NCBI GenBank assembly: GCA_963920665.1 | Contig: OY987265.1 | Span: 27,657,001-27,721,000, forward strand | From: Straminergon stramineum | Lineage: Eukaryota; Streptophyta; Bryopsida; Hypnales; Calliergonaceae | DNA: 64,000 bases | Direction of reading: 5' to 3' | Shown: positions 37,320-49,145 of the stretch, in pieces | How the letters are laid out: every line of letters starts with the position of its first letter | Position numbering within the stretch: position 1 is the first letter of the stretch | Program-made: the position numbers and the translations under genes | The notes under the pieces: model-generated | Databases searched by the model: none | What the model was told of the DNA's origin: nothing | Seen by the model: only the letters and a program-made list of their open reading frames with translations

Positions 37320-39950
37320 ATGGCGATGGCGATGACAAACCCAGCGACTTTGTTGCTCAGCAGACCCCAGCCTTCCCTTGCGTCCTCCAGATGCCTCCAA
37401 TCATCTCTCCCAATCCTCCAGGTAAGATTTTCACAACACTCGAATTCGAATTTCTTGGGGGGGTCGACAAGTTTGGAGAATTCTGGATGGAATTCTCAAG
37501 ACTTCAGTGTTTCGAAAGGTTCCCTCAGCTGGGATTTTACCATTTCGCCTTTCCCTTTCTCTCTGTATAAGAATTTCTTCGGGTTTGTGGCTTTTGTTTC
37601 GTCGATTTTAGTGCATTGGTCATTTGGTTACGAACAGAGCAGAATGAATAAGCGTAATGAAACCGAAGCTAGGGTTTCGTTTGGATTTAAGAATGGCAAG
37701 GGAAGAAATGGAGGTTAACCCAGGATTCAATTTGCTGAACATTACTAAATGTAAGGTCAAGTCACCTTACGACATTTGGATAAGAGAATTGGACTTGGGG
37801 ATAGAGATATTGTTCTTGGATTGAAAGCTTAAGCGACTGGTGATGATTTCCGTAGAATCAAGTTAGGGCACCAATTCCTACTGAGGCTAGTTCCTACTAG
37901 TCAAATTATTATAAGTTCTTGTTGTCAAATGATAGAGGATTCCAGTGCAGCAATGAACGAGTCATTTGGATACTGTATGCAAAAGTAATCATGGTTCAAA
38001 GCTTATTGGTAGATTCTCTAAAACCACCACTTGAACAAATGTTGAGATGGTGCACATTTTGACACCCGATGTGCACCTATTGTCTAACATTTTAGGGTAG
38101 CGCTAGAGAACCGGCGGTCCTTCGAGGATTCCAGTTGTTGAACATTACTGAATGTGAATTTCAAATCATCTTACGAAATTTGTAGAAAAAATTAGACGTC
38201 TGGATAGGAGATTGACCACTTTATGGAAAATGGACCAAAACCATGGTGATGTTTACCTCCAAGAATCAAATAAGTTAGTTCCTAAAATATGGAATGGGTT
38301 TTCCAGGCAGGACGTATTCTTTGGGTCTTATTTTTTCAAATGAAAAAAACAGGCTGCAGTTTCTTAGGTAATTCCAGAGGCTACAGTAGTTGATGTTATT
38401 CCCTGCTGTCCATTGAATTGTTGCAGAGACGAGTGTTCCAAGTGTCCGCTACTGCAGATCAACCGGGATCCGTACCGCCTCCAACTCCTGAGGCTAACAT
38501 CACTCCAGCAGCTCCTCCAGCTCCTCCCACGCCAACCTGTACGAGTCTCATCTTTCTCTTTATGAAATTTGATTCCCCTTAATGACGCACCTCAGTTCAA
38601 GTCAGTTGTGTCAATGGTTTTGTGAGTGTTGTGTTTTCATGATGTTTTCTTCTATTTTGATCATGTGATTCTCCTTTGATGCAGTAAAGAAGGGACAAAT
38701 TGTCAGTGTTGACAAGGAGAAGTATCTAAACAGTGTCGAGGTACCTTGAACTCCATTCTGAAGTAAATTATTATTCGTTGACATGTATTCAATCTTGCCC
38801 ACCTCTATAAGCAAGTTTTTCTGTGTTGGGTTCTGCTGCTGCAAGGAAAAAGGGTCACGTGCAAAGATGCGTTTTGGTTCATGCACTTGTGTTTTTGAAC
38901 GTGGATAATGGTGCAATGCAGTATCTTTCGGTAGGACATCCAACTTACTTCACGGGTCTAGATTACATATACGAGGACCGTGGCGAGGTAACGGTCCTCT
39001 TTAACTCCCGTCGCTGATGTTTCGAATGGGACTTGTACATAATAGGGTTAACCCTAGTAGGGCGTGAAAGCCCTTTGCAGCCGTATAGTATATTATGTAT
39101 TTGGTGGTATTTGATTAGGAAAACATTGACCAAATACTTTTTCGTACAAAGTAAACTGATGATCATGATAGTACGTAAATAAAAATGTATCATAAATCGT
39201 CTATTAAACCCAATTGAAGAGTTATAAAGCTAAATACCGGTTGTATAGAGGGACCCCAAAGGCCTTTCAAGGGTTAACACTGTTTGGGGAACATTTAAAC
39301 TTCATCATAAATGAATTCTCCTCATGGTTCATGGAATGGTCTTCTTGGAATCACTGTGACCATCAGGAGACGTCCTATGAATCATGGATATGACTTTCTA
39401 TGTGTTGTCAAAACGTTTCTGGATCATTCTAATTTTATTGAAAAAATTGGTACTTGTCTGATCTCCCTGTCATGGTCTAGTCTCACTTGCAACTCCACTC
39501 TTCAGTGACTAATTAGTTTGAAGAGAATTCCTAATCGCTGAGAAACGATGTTCACAGGTTCTGCAAACCAGGTTCTTTGATCATGGCGAGTATGCTCTGG
39601 TATAGATGCTCCTTCAGCCAGTCCATATTTCCATATATCCGATCTCTTTACAATCTGCAATTTTTTTAAGTGTAGAGTACACTATTTGCTATTTAGAACC
39701 GTGTGAAATCTGGCTGCAGATTACTTGGGCAGGAATTCCGACTTCACCAGCTTGGCTTCCAACTTATATGCTAATCAAGGTGAGTGCTCAATTTCTCTTG
39801 CAGTGGTCCTGCCCTTCTGCCCCTGGACAAGTTTACGGATTCAATTTGAATTCGTGTCACACTCGGTTGTATGGTTTGGGTCGTCAGAGCAGTCTACTGA
39901 TGTGGTATACTGTAATGCAGGCGGATACACTCTCATACAAGAGACAGTGA
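37320..39950 (+). CDS. ndhO: Chloroplast NAD(P)H dehydrogenase-like complex subunit O
   Basis: NdhO is a nuclear-encoded stromal-side subunit of the thylakoid NDH complex (subcomplex A), which works with photosystem I in cyclic electron flow. Seven exons keep the frame: 37320-37421, 38427-38538, 38685-38740, 38922-38987, 39558-39599, 39720-39779, 39921-39950, encoding 155 aa and ending in TGA. All introns are GT-AG. Residues 1 to about 50 are Ser/Pro/Leu-rich like a transit peptide, followed by a Pro/Ala linker. The conserved part starts at residue 72 with LKKGQIVSVDKEKYLNSVE, continues YLSVGHPTYFTGLDYIYEDR, and ends with AGIPTSPAWLPTYMLIK and LSYKRQ. I recognise these as NdhO signatures; plant NdhO is of similar length. 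ATG 37320 is chosen because it starts the transit-like segment; two further in-frame ATGs follow at codons 3 and 5. No defect is seen. Confidence 0.95.
37715..38220. repeat. Duplicated ~95-bp segment within ndhO intron 1
   Basis: GGATTCAATTTGCTGAACATTACTAAATGTAAG-type sequence with TCAAGTCACCTTACGACATTTG (near 37722-37810) recurs as GATTCCAGTTGTTGAACATTACTGAATGTGAA with TCAAATCATCTTACGAAATTTG (near 38126-38215). The copies are in the same orientation about 400 bp apart. No function can be assigned. Confidence 0.7.
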
Positions 39951-42027
39951 TTGTAGGGATACAACCTTGCGTGACATTTAGTTTAGATTCCCCCATTCGT
40001 CCTTTGGCAACCAGCGGTACCGCTTATCAGTAACTTCTGTATATCATCATTTCATCCCATTAAGAGGACAAGTACTCTTTATCCGACTTCGTCGACTTAA
40101 TTACCGCTTGTGCATTCCTGCTCATACGGAGTGGAAACTTCTTCGCTAAATTGTGACATTCGGTTGCCTCTCACTAATTTTTCGACATTTAAAACTATAG
40201 AATAATGTGTTGTTGTGTTGATGTAAGCGGGACTCGTGAACCTCCATGTAAACAAATAAAAATTCTGTAGACATATCTTTTGACTTTGATGGCTTGTAAA
40301 GTAACTTTCTGTTTGTAAGGCAACCCAATTTCTCTATTAAGCGTAGAACCTAAATCAGTTAAAAACTTCGCCTGGAGAGTTGCACAGTTTACAAAAAACT
40401 GGTGTACGCATGCCATTGTATCCTTACTGATAATTAAGTAGCCTGGCGATGCAGCCTTGTATTAGTGAATGCTATCACATTCCACCATTATCGCAATGTA
40501 CTGAACGACCGTCTGATAATTGTTTCATAGCGTCAATCCCAGGGGAAAACTGAACTCCGCATAAGTTTCTCCGCTCTAAATTAATAACCAAATTGCTTCA
40601 GGGAAATTTGCAGCTTCCTCGTCCGGCAGCCAATTGGTACGATATGTCTATTTCCAGAAAGCAACATTTTTAGCGGAGGTTGGAATAGTTAACAGCGCCC
40701 GCAGGGACAGCATATTTTGTGGAATCCCAAACTTAGACTGGGTCTGTTCACACATTTAAGTTCACAGTTTAAATTTCACCTGATCTGCGAATTCTTTTCG
40801 TGCTTCCCAGCTGGGGGTTACACCAAGCAAGTCACTCCTCGGTTGAGAAAGCCTACGACCTGGAGTCGAAATGCGATAGCTTTTTGCAGTAGTTAGAGCC
40901 AGTTCTATTCAAGTATCAACTTGCACTCTCCTAAATTTTTAATCTCCGTGTTTGTCCTTGAGCAACAATCAGTAACCTATAGGCCTTGTCGGCCAGAAGC
41001 ACTGAAACGATAGATCAAGTTTTGATTTCCTCCCATCCTACATACGGCTGCATAACATACCACATGGACAAGCCACGCGGACATCACATGCAAACAAGTG
41101 TATAAACGAGGTCGGGAGTTTAAACACCTTCCAAAAGAATAAGAGTACTTCAGCTAATGAATTAGGGTCTACGAAGAATATCTAAGGGGAAAGAATTCCC
41201 GAATATTACCAGACACTAAATGTACGGCGGCGAATCCACAGTCTCTCAGGAATCGAGACCAAGAAGAGATAACGCAACAGAACGGATTGCTCTAGCTTAC
41301 AAAAGAAATGTTGAACACTGTCCGTAAGTCTTTGGTCAGTGCTCGACCGTTGAAAGCATTCCGCGACCAAAAAACAAAATCTAAAAACAATCAGAAACGT
41401 AAGAAAACGTCAAACACTTATACGAAACGGAGACTATACAGACTGGTTGTATGGCGGAATAGGATCTGAAATCCACCACACGAAAGACGGGGCACTTTTA
41501 GAGTGATCAGAAAACTTTGAAGACATTTTGTAAGATGAATCCATCAGGAGGTCAGCCGATTCAATACTTTCTCGTCATCTCACTTCACAAGCACACAAAC
41601 GGACAGTTACTCAGACCTGGAAACAGCTGCGAAATGAGAACCAGCGCACACATAGTCAGATCGGTAAGGGAAGATGACCGCCGAACTGATCCCGCCGCTC
41701 AGTCGCATATATACTGGAAACCGGGTTAGGGTTTCAGACTTCAGAGTCTAGGGCTGGGATTTCCGAACCTGCGGACTTCTAGAATCGACTTTTCGTTCAT
41801 CCGTTTGAGTTCTCACAACGTGAGAAGTAAGAATTAGACTATAGGAGTACACTAATAGTGTTATCACACTAATTGATTTAAAAATGTTATAAGTTTTTAC
41901 TATTGATGAAGATCTTTTACTAAGATTACAAATATTAATACTATCCAAATAGGGGATCTCTACAACATAGTTGATAATAAACTAATAAGAATACAAAGTT
42001 ATAGCATTTTAAAATCAATGAATTATC
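39951..42027. other. 3' flank of ndhO and less AT-rich spacer
   Basis: Up to about 41780 composition matches genic flanks. No protein-coding exon was recognised on either strand. The right part may be the 5' end of a minus-strand transcript (see the telo-box entry). Beyond 41800 the sequence is strongly AT-rich. Confidence 0.4.
41685..41740 (-). promoter_or_regulatory. Telo-box and TATA-like promoter candidate, minus strand
   Basis: Read on the minus strand, AAACCCTAACCC (about 41725-41736) is followed after about 10 bp by TATATATGCGAC (near 41703-41714). The telo-box AAACCCTAA is a known element of plant promoters for ribosomal-protein and small nucleolar RNA genes. No downstream coding exon could be read before ndhO, so a non-coding RNA or an untranslated first exon are possibilities. 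Confidence 0.35.
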
Positions 42028-42608
42028 ACAAGGGGATCACTCAATGTACCCAATGTATATCCCATGCGGCAAAGTGATTTTTCAACCTCCTATTTATTTT
42101 TCAATAAAGTTTGATTTAGCTCCAAGTTTTTGAGTGTTGTTATATAATCATTTTATCTTTGATATGAAAAAAATTCTTGATTTAATTAAAGTCAATACTA
42201 CCTTTAAAAACACAATTGAAAATTGAACTGAAATGGTCATTTTTTTACTTCAATCATTTATCAAGAATGCATTTGGATGACTAAAGCATCCAACTTTGCT
42301 ATACATAAAATTTCAATGAACCTTCATCTATTAGAAATTTAAAATTATTTTTAAAATTATTTTTTATGATATAAAATAGGGGGTCCAAAATTTTTTTAGC
42401 TATATAGTGTATTTTTTTTCTTCAAAAATTTGTAAGTAATTATATAGAGTAAATTTTTTTTGAAAAATTCACACTATAAAAATTATACATAAAAGAACAT
42501 CCTACAATTTTTTCAAGTTATTTGATTGATTTTTTACAATGTAATATAGGGGGGCAAAGATTTGGTCACACGTGATATACATTGAGTACATTGAGTGACC
42601 CCCCTTGT
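42028..42608. mobile_element. MITE with long inverted ends (family D)
   Basis: The left end is ACAAGGGGATCACTCAATGT, then ACCCAATGTATATCCCATG. The reverse complement of the right end reads ACAAGGGGGGTCACTCAATG, then TACTCAATGTATATCACGTG. Terminal inverted repeats are therefore about 45 bp, and the element is about 580 bp of AT-rich, non-coding sequence. No definite target duplication. Confidence 0.85.
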
Positions 42609-42615
42609 TAATTAC

Positions 42616-42882
42616 ATTGGAGGAAAACTGTGTTTTACTTGATAGAAATTGTGTTGTACTCAAGAGAAAAGTATGGAATCAGTTTTGTTGAGTTTTCCCT
42701 TGGTAACATAAAATTTTGCGTTTTACTTATCAAAAATTTGCATTTTACTTGTCAAATTTTGTGTTGAAATGTTGAAATGCAAAATTTTGTGTCATCAAGG
42801 GAGAACTCAACAAAACCAATTCCATACTTTTTTGTTGAGCACATCATAGTTTTTGTCAAGTAAAATGTAGTTTTTTTCTAGT
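42616..42882. mobile_element. Foldback CACTA-like MITE
   Basis: The whole element is an imperfect palindrome. The left arm (GGAAAACTGTGTTTTACTTG, then AAGTATGGAATCAGTTTTGT) pairs with the right arm. The right end TTTTTCTAGTG matches CACTA-type termini, and the left end CATTGGAGGAAAA looks like a mutated CACTAGAAGAAAA. It is 267 bp with no target duplication readable, consistent with age. Confidence 0.75.
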
Positions 42883-42903
42883 GATTTAGGTAACACTAAA
42901 TTC

Positions 42904-43090
42904 TATTAGTAGTGTAGCTTTGCCTTGTTGTCAAACTAAAAGCAACCCAAAAGTTCAAGTCCAATGTTACAAATAATTTTCAAGAAATTGGAACCTTGCC
43001 TTTCTTCTCTCTTCACGACACTCATCCCAAATTTGGGCAACAAACAATTCATATTCTTTTAAAACAATTATTGCACAATCCCATTTAGAA
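42904..43090. repeat. Dispersed repeat, copy 2
   Basis: Related to 35450-35640 in the same orientation (GCTTTGCCTTGTTGTCAAAC, CAACCCAAAAGTTCAAGT). Parent element unknown. Confidence 0.6.
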
Positions 43091-45264
43091 TTCTAGAATT
43101 TCTTTTGTTTTTCTTTAAAGTTTGGCCATTTTCTATGCCTGGGAGTTTGCTACCATCATATTCTTGCATGATAGGTTCATTTTTCAATTCTATAAGAACC
43201 TTGAAATCATCTGTTGAATACTTTGTCCTTTTATAGCATTTTAAGGTTAAGGTGTATTTCACACCAAGAGGTGATGAAAACAAAATGGGCTATAAAAATA
43301 ACATTTATGGGCTTAAGAAAAAATTGAATATGTAATTCATATGAAGATAAAATACCTCTTCTTTGGATAAGAAAAAGTAAAAGATGCTAAAGCTGTGTGA
43401 AATTCAATCTTTAAAAGATAATGTGCATTTGGTGTAGAAATGATCAAAAGAAAATAAAGTAAAATTCAATTCAATTGTACAATATCATACTATATTCCTA
43501 AGGGAGCATGCAAAGAAAATTTTAGAAACTTTGACCATAAAGATTGCAAGATTGTTTTGCTCAAAAAATTGACTATCAAATAGGTATAGATATTTTATGG
43601 AACTAATAATTACTTCTTTAAAAATAATATTACTATCTTTGGTTTGAATACTTAAGATACATTCACACCAACTTCAAAATTATAAGATGTAGGAGTTAAG
43701 CATTTCAAAATCAACTGAAATATTTGTATCAAAAAAACAAAATCTTTATTTCTCATCCTAATTGGTGCATGACATGTCAAGTAGATTATACTTTAAAGTC
43801 TTGAAGGTTATACTTTGTACCTACAAGGATGATTGCAAGATAGCTTAGTCTTTTTTTGCATCTTATTTAAAGTGACAGAGTTGTCATTTGCTATAACTTT
43901 TGAAGTATGTCCAATGAATTTGAAAATTTGATTGGAGATTATTGTCTTGATTCTAATTGTACCCCTTATTTTTCAAAAATAAAAAATATTTAAGATTCAA
44001 TTTTGCTAATTTGTCACACTTTGAGGTTTAGTAGATTTGAGTACTAGGGAACACCCAAAATTAATGACTTGGAGTTGAGAATTTTATAGTTTATTCCCAT
44101 ACACCAAAAGAAATCTAGGTTTGACACAACAAAATCTACATGACATGTTTGTTGAGGCAGATGCAAAATTTGCATTGAAAAACGTAAAAGAATGCAAATT
44201 TTGCATTTGCCTCATCAAACACATCAAGTAGATTTTGTTGAGACAACATAGATTTCTTCTAGTGATAGTAGGCTAGCATGTTCCTACTAGTAGGCATCTA
44301 AAAATATATTAGTTTATGTCCTCCACATTCTTGCAAATATGACTCCCTAGCATTCACACTTCTAAACATGAAGATGGTTTCAAGATCATTCTTTCGGTGA
44401 AATCTCATTACCATCAAGTCTTCACAAATTGACAATTTTTAGTTTTTTTGTAAATATTTTTTTTCTATTTTTTACAAATTGAAATGTCGAATTACTTATT
44501 TTGTTGAGATTTTGCACTTTTCTAGTTCTTCTACTTAGAAAAATTTTCTTTGCATTTCCTTCCTAGACTACCTTCTTCCTTAAGGTGTATACATTGGTTA
44601 TATTTGTATATTTTTAATTAATTAATTAATTTTATACTCCATAGTACTCCCCAAAAAATTGCTTAAATGCTATAAAAACAAGCCAATCTTTCTTACAACT
44701 ACCCGTGGGATTATACCCCTCAAAAAAAATAGATTTTGGAAAGATATAGTATGTGTATTCAACCTCTATATAATGGGAAAGTCTTTTTACAAGGAGAGAG
44801 GACCTTAGTCAATAGGTCTTATACTATGGGAGACTGTAATATATGTAAGGTAATGGATCTAAGTAGAGTGAAGAGGATAACTAGTTAGGTCCTCTTTTGA
44901 TATAAAGAATGTGCATGGTTTGAAATGGGTGTAGAAAAAAATCAATTTTTTTTGTTATGTACGAAGAGCTACTATTTGTATCATTGTATGGCTTTTAGCC
45001 ACATGGCAATGTTAGGTTTCAAAAAACAAACTAAAGGAAGATATCCTTCATAAAAATCCTAGAAAAAAAGACAACCTCCTACAATAGAAGGAATCCAATA
45101 GATGAATGGGGCTAAAACAAGTAGTTCTTTATCATCCCTTAAGGCCTTAAAGGTTATAATTTTCCTTGTCTAGGAACAAACTCTAGCTCATGGGTAGAAC
45201 ATTTGTTGTCTTATAAATAATATCTTAAAATCATTCTAAATCCACAAGAGTATCTATATATTAA
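43091..45264. other. AT-rich spacer
   Basis: No gene is called. The stretch near 44500-44620 resembles 20070-20190, as noted there. A short foldback element lies at 44102-44264. The minus-strand open frame at 43068-43283 (71 codons) has no motif. Confidence 0.4.
44102..44264. mobile_element. Foldback CACTA-like MITE with ATA target duplication
   Basis: The left end is CACCAAAAGAAATCTAGG and the right end GATTTCTTCTAGTG, complementary apart from a few changes; the arms extend through CAACAAAATCTAC and GATGCAAAATTTGCATT to a small loop. ATA lies on both sides (44099-44101 and 44265-44267), a 3-bp duplication as for CACTA elements. It is 163 bp and non-coding. Confidence 0.88.
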
Positions 45265-47795
45265 ATAATCACTCATTCTACAATGCTTTACAATGTTGCA
45301 TTAATAGAAATCATCAGAAATATACTTAAGTGTATGAAAAAAGGAATATATAAGTTATAAATTTTCTAAGTAGACATCTTGAGTACATTCTACAATTCCA
45401 TTTGTACAATTGTAGCATAAACTTTTGCATAAATAAAATAATCCTTCATTTATTTTCCTATATAATAAATTCAAAGAACCAAATTAATAAAAAACATGAA
45501 ATTAGTATACAAGGATATGGAAAAAAAAATCAATAAGTTCCAAATGATCAAATATATATAATTGGTGATATTATAAAGTCCTCATGAAATTATTATAAAA
45601 AATTAAAAGCATGAATAAAATATGAAATTTTGATTCATTTTTGTTGTACTTTACAAAGTCCAATTAATAAAAGTCATAAAATTAAAACACAAGTGTAATA
45701 TGAGAAAAAATAAACCATCAAATTCTAAATGTTTTTGAATACATGAAATTAGTGCTATAACTCAATTCATGCAATTGTTTCAAAAATTTGAATATGTGAA
45801 TAACTTATTCTACAATGCTTTAAAGTGACACATTAATAAAAGTTATAAATTTTTTTATGTAAGCCGTGACTATATGAAAAAAAGGAATGTGTAAGTAATA
45901 AATTTCCTAGACATCTTGAATGTATGCTATAATTCAATAATTTGTGCAAGTGTAGCATAAACTTTAGCCTAAATAAGAATAATCCTTTAGTTATTTCCCT
46001 ATGTAATCAATTCAAAAAGACAAATCAATAGAAGGAATGAAATTCTTAGGCAAGCATATGAAAGAAAGCTCAAAGGGAGACCATCGATGTAGTAGAAAAG
46101 TATGAGAGAAAGAAAGTAGGGTCAAATTATTTCATTGAAGATAAAATTTAGAATTTTTTTACATTTATCATAGTGTAGGAAATATGTCACTTATACAATT
46201 ATATACAAAATAGGGTTCTTTTAAATCCTTCATTTTAGGAAAAAATAGAAAAAAAAAAAAAATAGGATTAGGAACTTCAACTAAAACTATTCAATAGTAA
46301 GCAACTAAAATTGGAATGCTTGTTGTGGTAATGTGAATGCTTCCAGTGGTAATTTTCTTGGTATGAAATGGTTGTTGCTTACAAATTTGTTTTTCAATGC
46401 CATAGTATTTTGATTAGTAATTGATAGTTCTACAATGTATAAAAAAAGAGGGTGCTAAAAATTAGTTTCTCTAAACATTTAAAATATAAAAATAGGATGT
46501 TGAAAAATACCTCCCAATAGCTTTTTTTCTACAAATAGGGAGGAAAAAAATACTTGGAAGCTCCTAAATACCCCCACATTAAATGCCCCGTTATCGCATG
46601 TGGTTACCAAATGTAGGGGTAGGTAGACCCCCCAAGGAAAAAAGTAACCAACAAGTTCTAAATGTTATGAATACATAGAATTGGAGCTACTATTCAATTC
46701 ATGTTGAATTGTGTTAAGAAATGAACACGGTAATAACTAGTTCTATAGTCCTTTTAGCCCCTACAAGAACAAACAACATTTTTTTGGCAACATAGCAATT
46801 TTGGGTAGTTCACTACAAGTGGCAATATTCACTATATTTTTGAATTTTTTTTGATGTGGAAATGAAGAGTGCCTTGTGGCTCCACCAGTTTTTTTTACAA
46901 TTGGATATTACCATGGGGAATCATGGGGGAAAATGTCATTTTCATGGATGGGGGCAACACGGGTTGGGTTATTTATTGTAGAGCAAGATTTGCATTGCAA
47001 TGTCCAAAGGAGCTTGGGTAAGGCCTTGGGCAACCTCTTGCCCCAAGTTTAGACTGGGGTGCTTTTTTAACATTTATTTGGATTCATAAATTTGTTACAA
47101 TGTACAAAAACGTATGGAAGCAACTATTCTATGGCTTCCCTTGGTCTAATGGGGTGATTACTTCTATCTACCACATTTGAACTTAGAAAATTCAAATGTT
47201 CAAAGAAACCTTTGAGTCAAATACCAATTTGTCTCATTTGACAATCTACAATCAAGAAGATTTTGATGGCAAAATGAAGGGATTGCATCATTGACATTTG
47301 TGGGAATGATGAATGGAGAAGTTGTTTTTATTATGAAATTCATTGTTCATCATAAATCCTCAAAGGATATGGAATAATTTGAAGATGAGAGTTTGACTAC
47401 TTAATGTCTAAACATAAGATGGGTAAGGAATTTTGTTCAAAGTAGAAATTTAGACCTCATTTTGGTAAAGTAGAATAATTTTTTTCAAAAACATTTGAAC
47501 TCAAAAAAGTTAGGAAATCAAGCTAAATTTCATATCCAACAATCTACCTTTGCCATCAAAAAGGCCCATTTTGAATGTTTTTTAGTGAAACATAATCAAA
47601 AAACTTTAGGAGTTAATTGCCACATTAATAAAATTCATCAAAAGTGTATGTAAGTGTATGAAGAAGTAGGAAAGTATAAGTTATAAATTTCCTAGACATC
47701 TTGAATGTATGCTACAATTCAATTTGTGCAATTGTAGCATAAACTTAAGTATAAGTAAAAAAAATAATCTCTTAGTTATTTTCCTAGAATAAGAG
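45265..47795. repeat. Decayed ~180-bp satellite with three-monomer higher-order period
   Basis: A TTAATAAAA-like anchor with its context recurs at about 45300, 45484, 45664, 45833 and 46023 (spacings 184, 180, 169, 190). Monomers 1 and 4 share CATCTTGA(A/G)T, ACAATT and GTAGCATAAACTTT and resemble each other more than their neighbours. Monomers 2 and 5 are likewise paired (TATTTTCCTAT/TATTTCCCTAT, AATTCAAA). This gives a ~535-bp higher-order unit. Parts of further monomers occur at 46640-46755 and 47615-47790, so the array was longer and was broken up. Confidence 0.75.
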
Positions 47796-48640
47796 ATTTT
47801 TAGAAAAAGAATTTATTTTATTAGAAGTTCTAGGAACATAAATAAACAATGCAATCTTTGTTATTTACAATTGTACATAATTTTTTCTTTTAAAAGCTCT
47901 TGCATCTAGGGATTATTTTGTTGTACTTTTAATTTTGTGTTTATTAAATTATCTTTAGACCTATTCAACCCTTTGAAGACCGTAAAAAACTATTGCTAAA
48001 GAAACCCACATTTTTCATGACATTAGACAAAAATAGGACATGTTTCAAATGTAGAAAGAAGGGCGTGAAGGACTCTTAAGCAATGGGTTGCAAAAACGTG
48101 GTGGACATTGTAGAAAATATGTGGATGTTAATAGAAAAACAACTTGATGCTAGAGTTGATGACTATACTGTGTAAGGCATCTAAAAAAACATAGTTATAT
48201 TTTTGGAGATGTCCTTGAAAACATGAAAGTGCCCGACCGAGTGTTTTGGATGGAACCTATGTCGAGGAAGAACTAGCCTATGAAGCATCTAGTTCATCTT
48301 TTTCCATTTCTAAAAACCTAAAACTCGACCCTATCCGGCCTTCCTAGCCAAAGTTATGAGTGGATGAAGTTTGACTACTACTCGGTTCTTTAAAATTCAT
48401 CCATCGAGTGAACCTAGTTTCCTAATTCAAAAGATTCAAAAATTTTAGGGATGGGTTTTAAGACTTGATGCTACCTAGATATGGAGTTTGGCCCTAATTG
48501 AGGATTCCCAGGAAATTCTCATCTGAACCTTATCTAAACTTCATCTGCTAATTTCTCCTAACCTATAATTTGGAATCAACTTTTTTCTTCAGCCCTAATA
48601 GCCTCCTCCTAATCTCCTTAATTGACTGTTAAATCCTAGG
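46080..48640. other. AT-rich sequence interrupting and following the satellite
   Basis: Nothing coding is recognised. The span includes poly-A and poly-G runs and the stray satellite fragments described separately. The segments 46080-46640 and 46756-47614 may be insertions into the array, but no ends were identified. Confidence 0.35.
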
Positions 48641-49145
48641 TCTATCTATTCTTTATCCAAATCAACCCTAACCTTCATCTGGTGATAACTTCCTTATTTT
48701 TTACCTGATTTGGGCGTGCCTTAGGGTTTTGGAAAGCTACAATACTTTTCTTTATATTTCTATTTTAAAAAGCAACCTGACCTATAGTCCTAAGGGTCTA
48801 ATCTAGGGGTGAGCCTCGACTAGAGTTGTTAATCACCAATTAGTAATCATGGAAGAGTTAGAAAAGGTTTGTCTCATATTGTAGAACTCAAATCATTGAT
48901 CGTGCCCACTGGAAGCTCTCCCTCCTCCGCCATAAACTCCCATGCCATGATACAATGAACCACCGTTCTAATAAAAAAAAATTTAATACAAGGGTTTATT
49001 CGTTGGCTTTGTCTTATGTCTTTCTTCCTCTCTTTTTTTCTTTCTACTCTATTCCTCCTATGTACTATTTTGGCCCAACTACCCTCTTTTCTTCCTATGA
49101 GTCTGTGAGCCTTCAAGTTGGCATTTGGAACTCAGGGTTTTCTTT
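48640..49145 (-). repeat. Large-repeat family E, copy related to the right window edge
   Basis: In reverse orientation this matches 63550-64000: ACCTGATTTGGGCGTGCCTTAG, then a GGAAGCTCTCCCTCCTCCGCCAT-like stretch and GGCCCAACTACCCTC. On the minus strand both copies can encode nearly the same peptide (AWEFMAEEGELPVGTIND here, AWEFMVEEVELPVGAIND there), which suggests a conserved short coding exon of a transposon. Confidence 0.65.
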
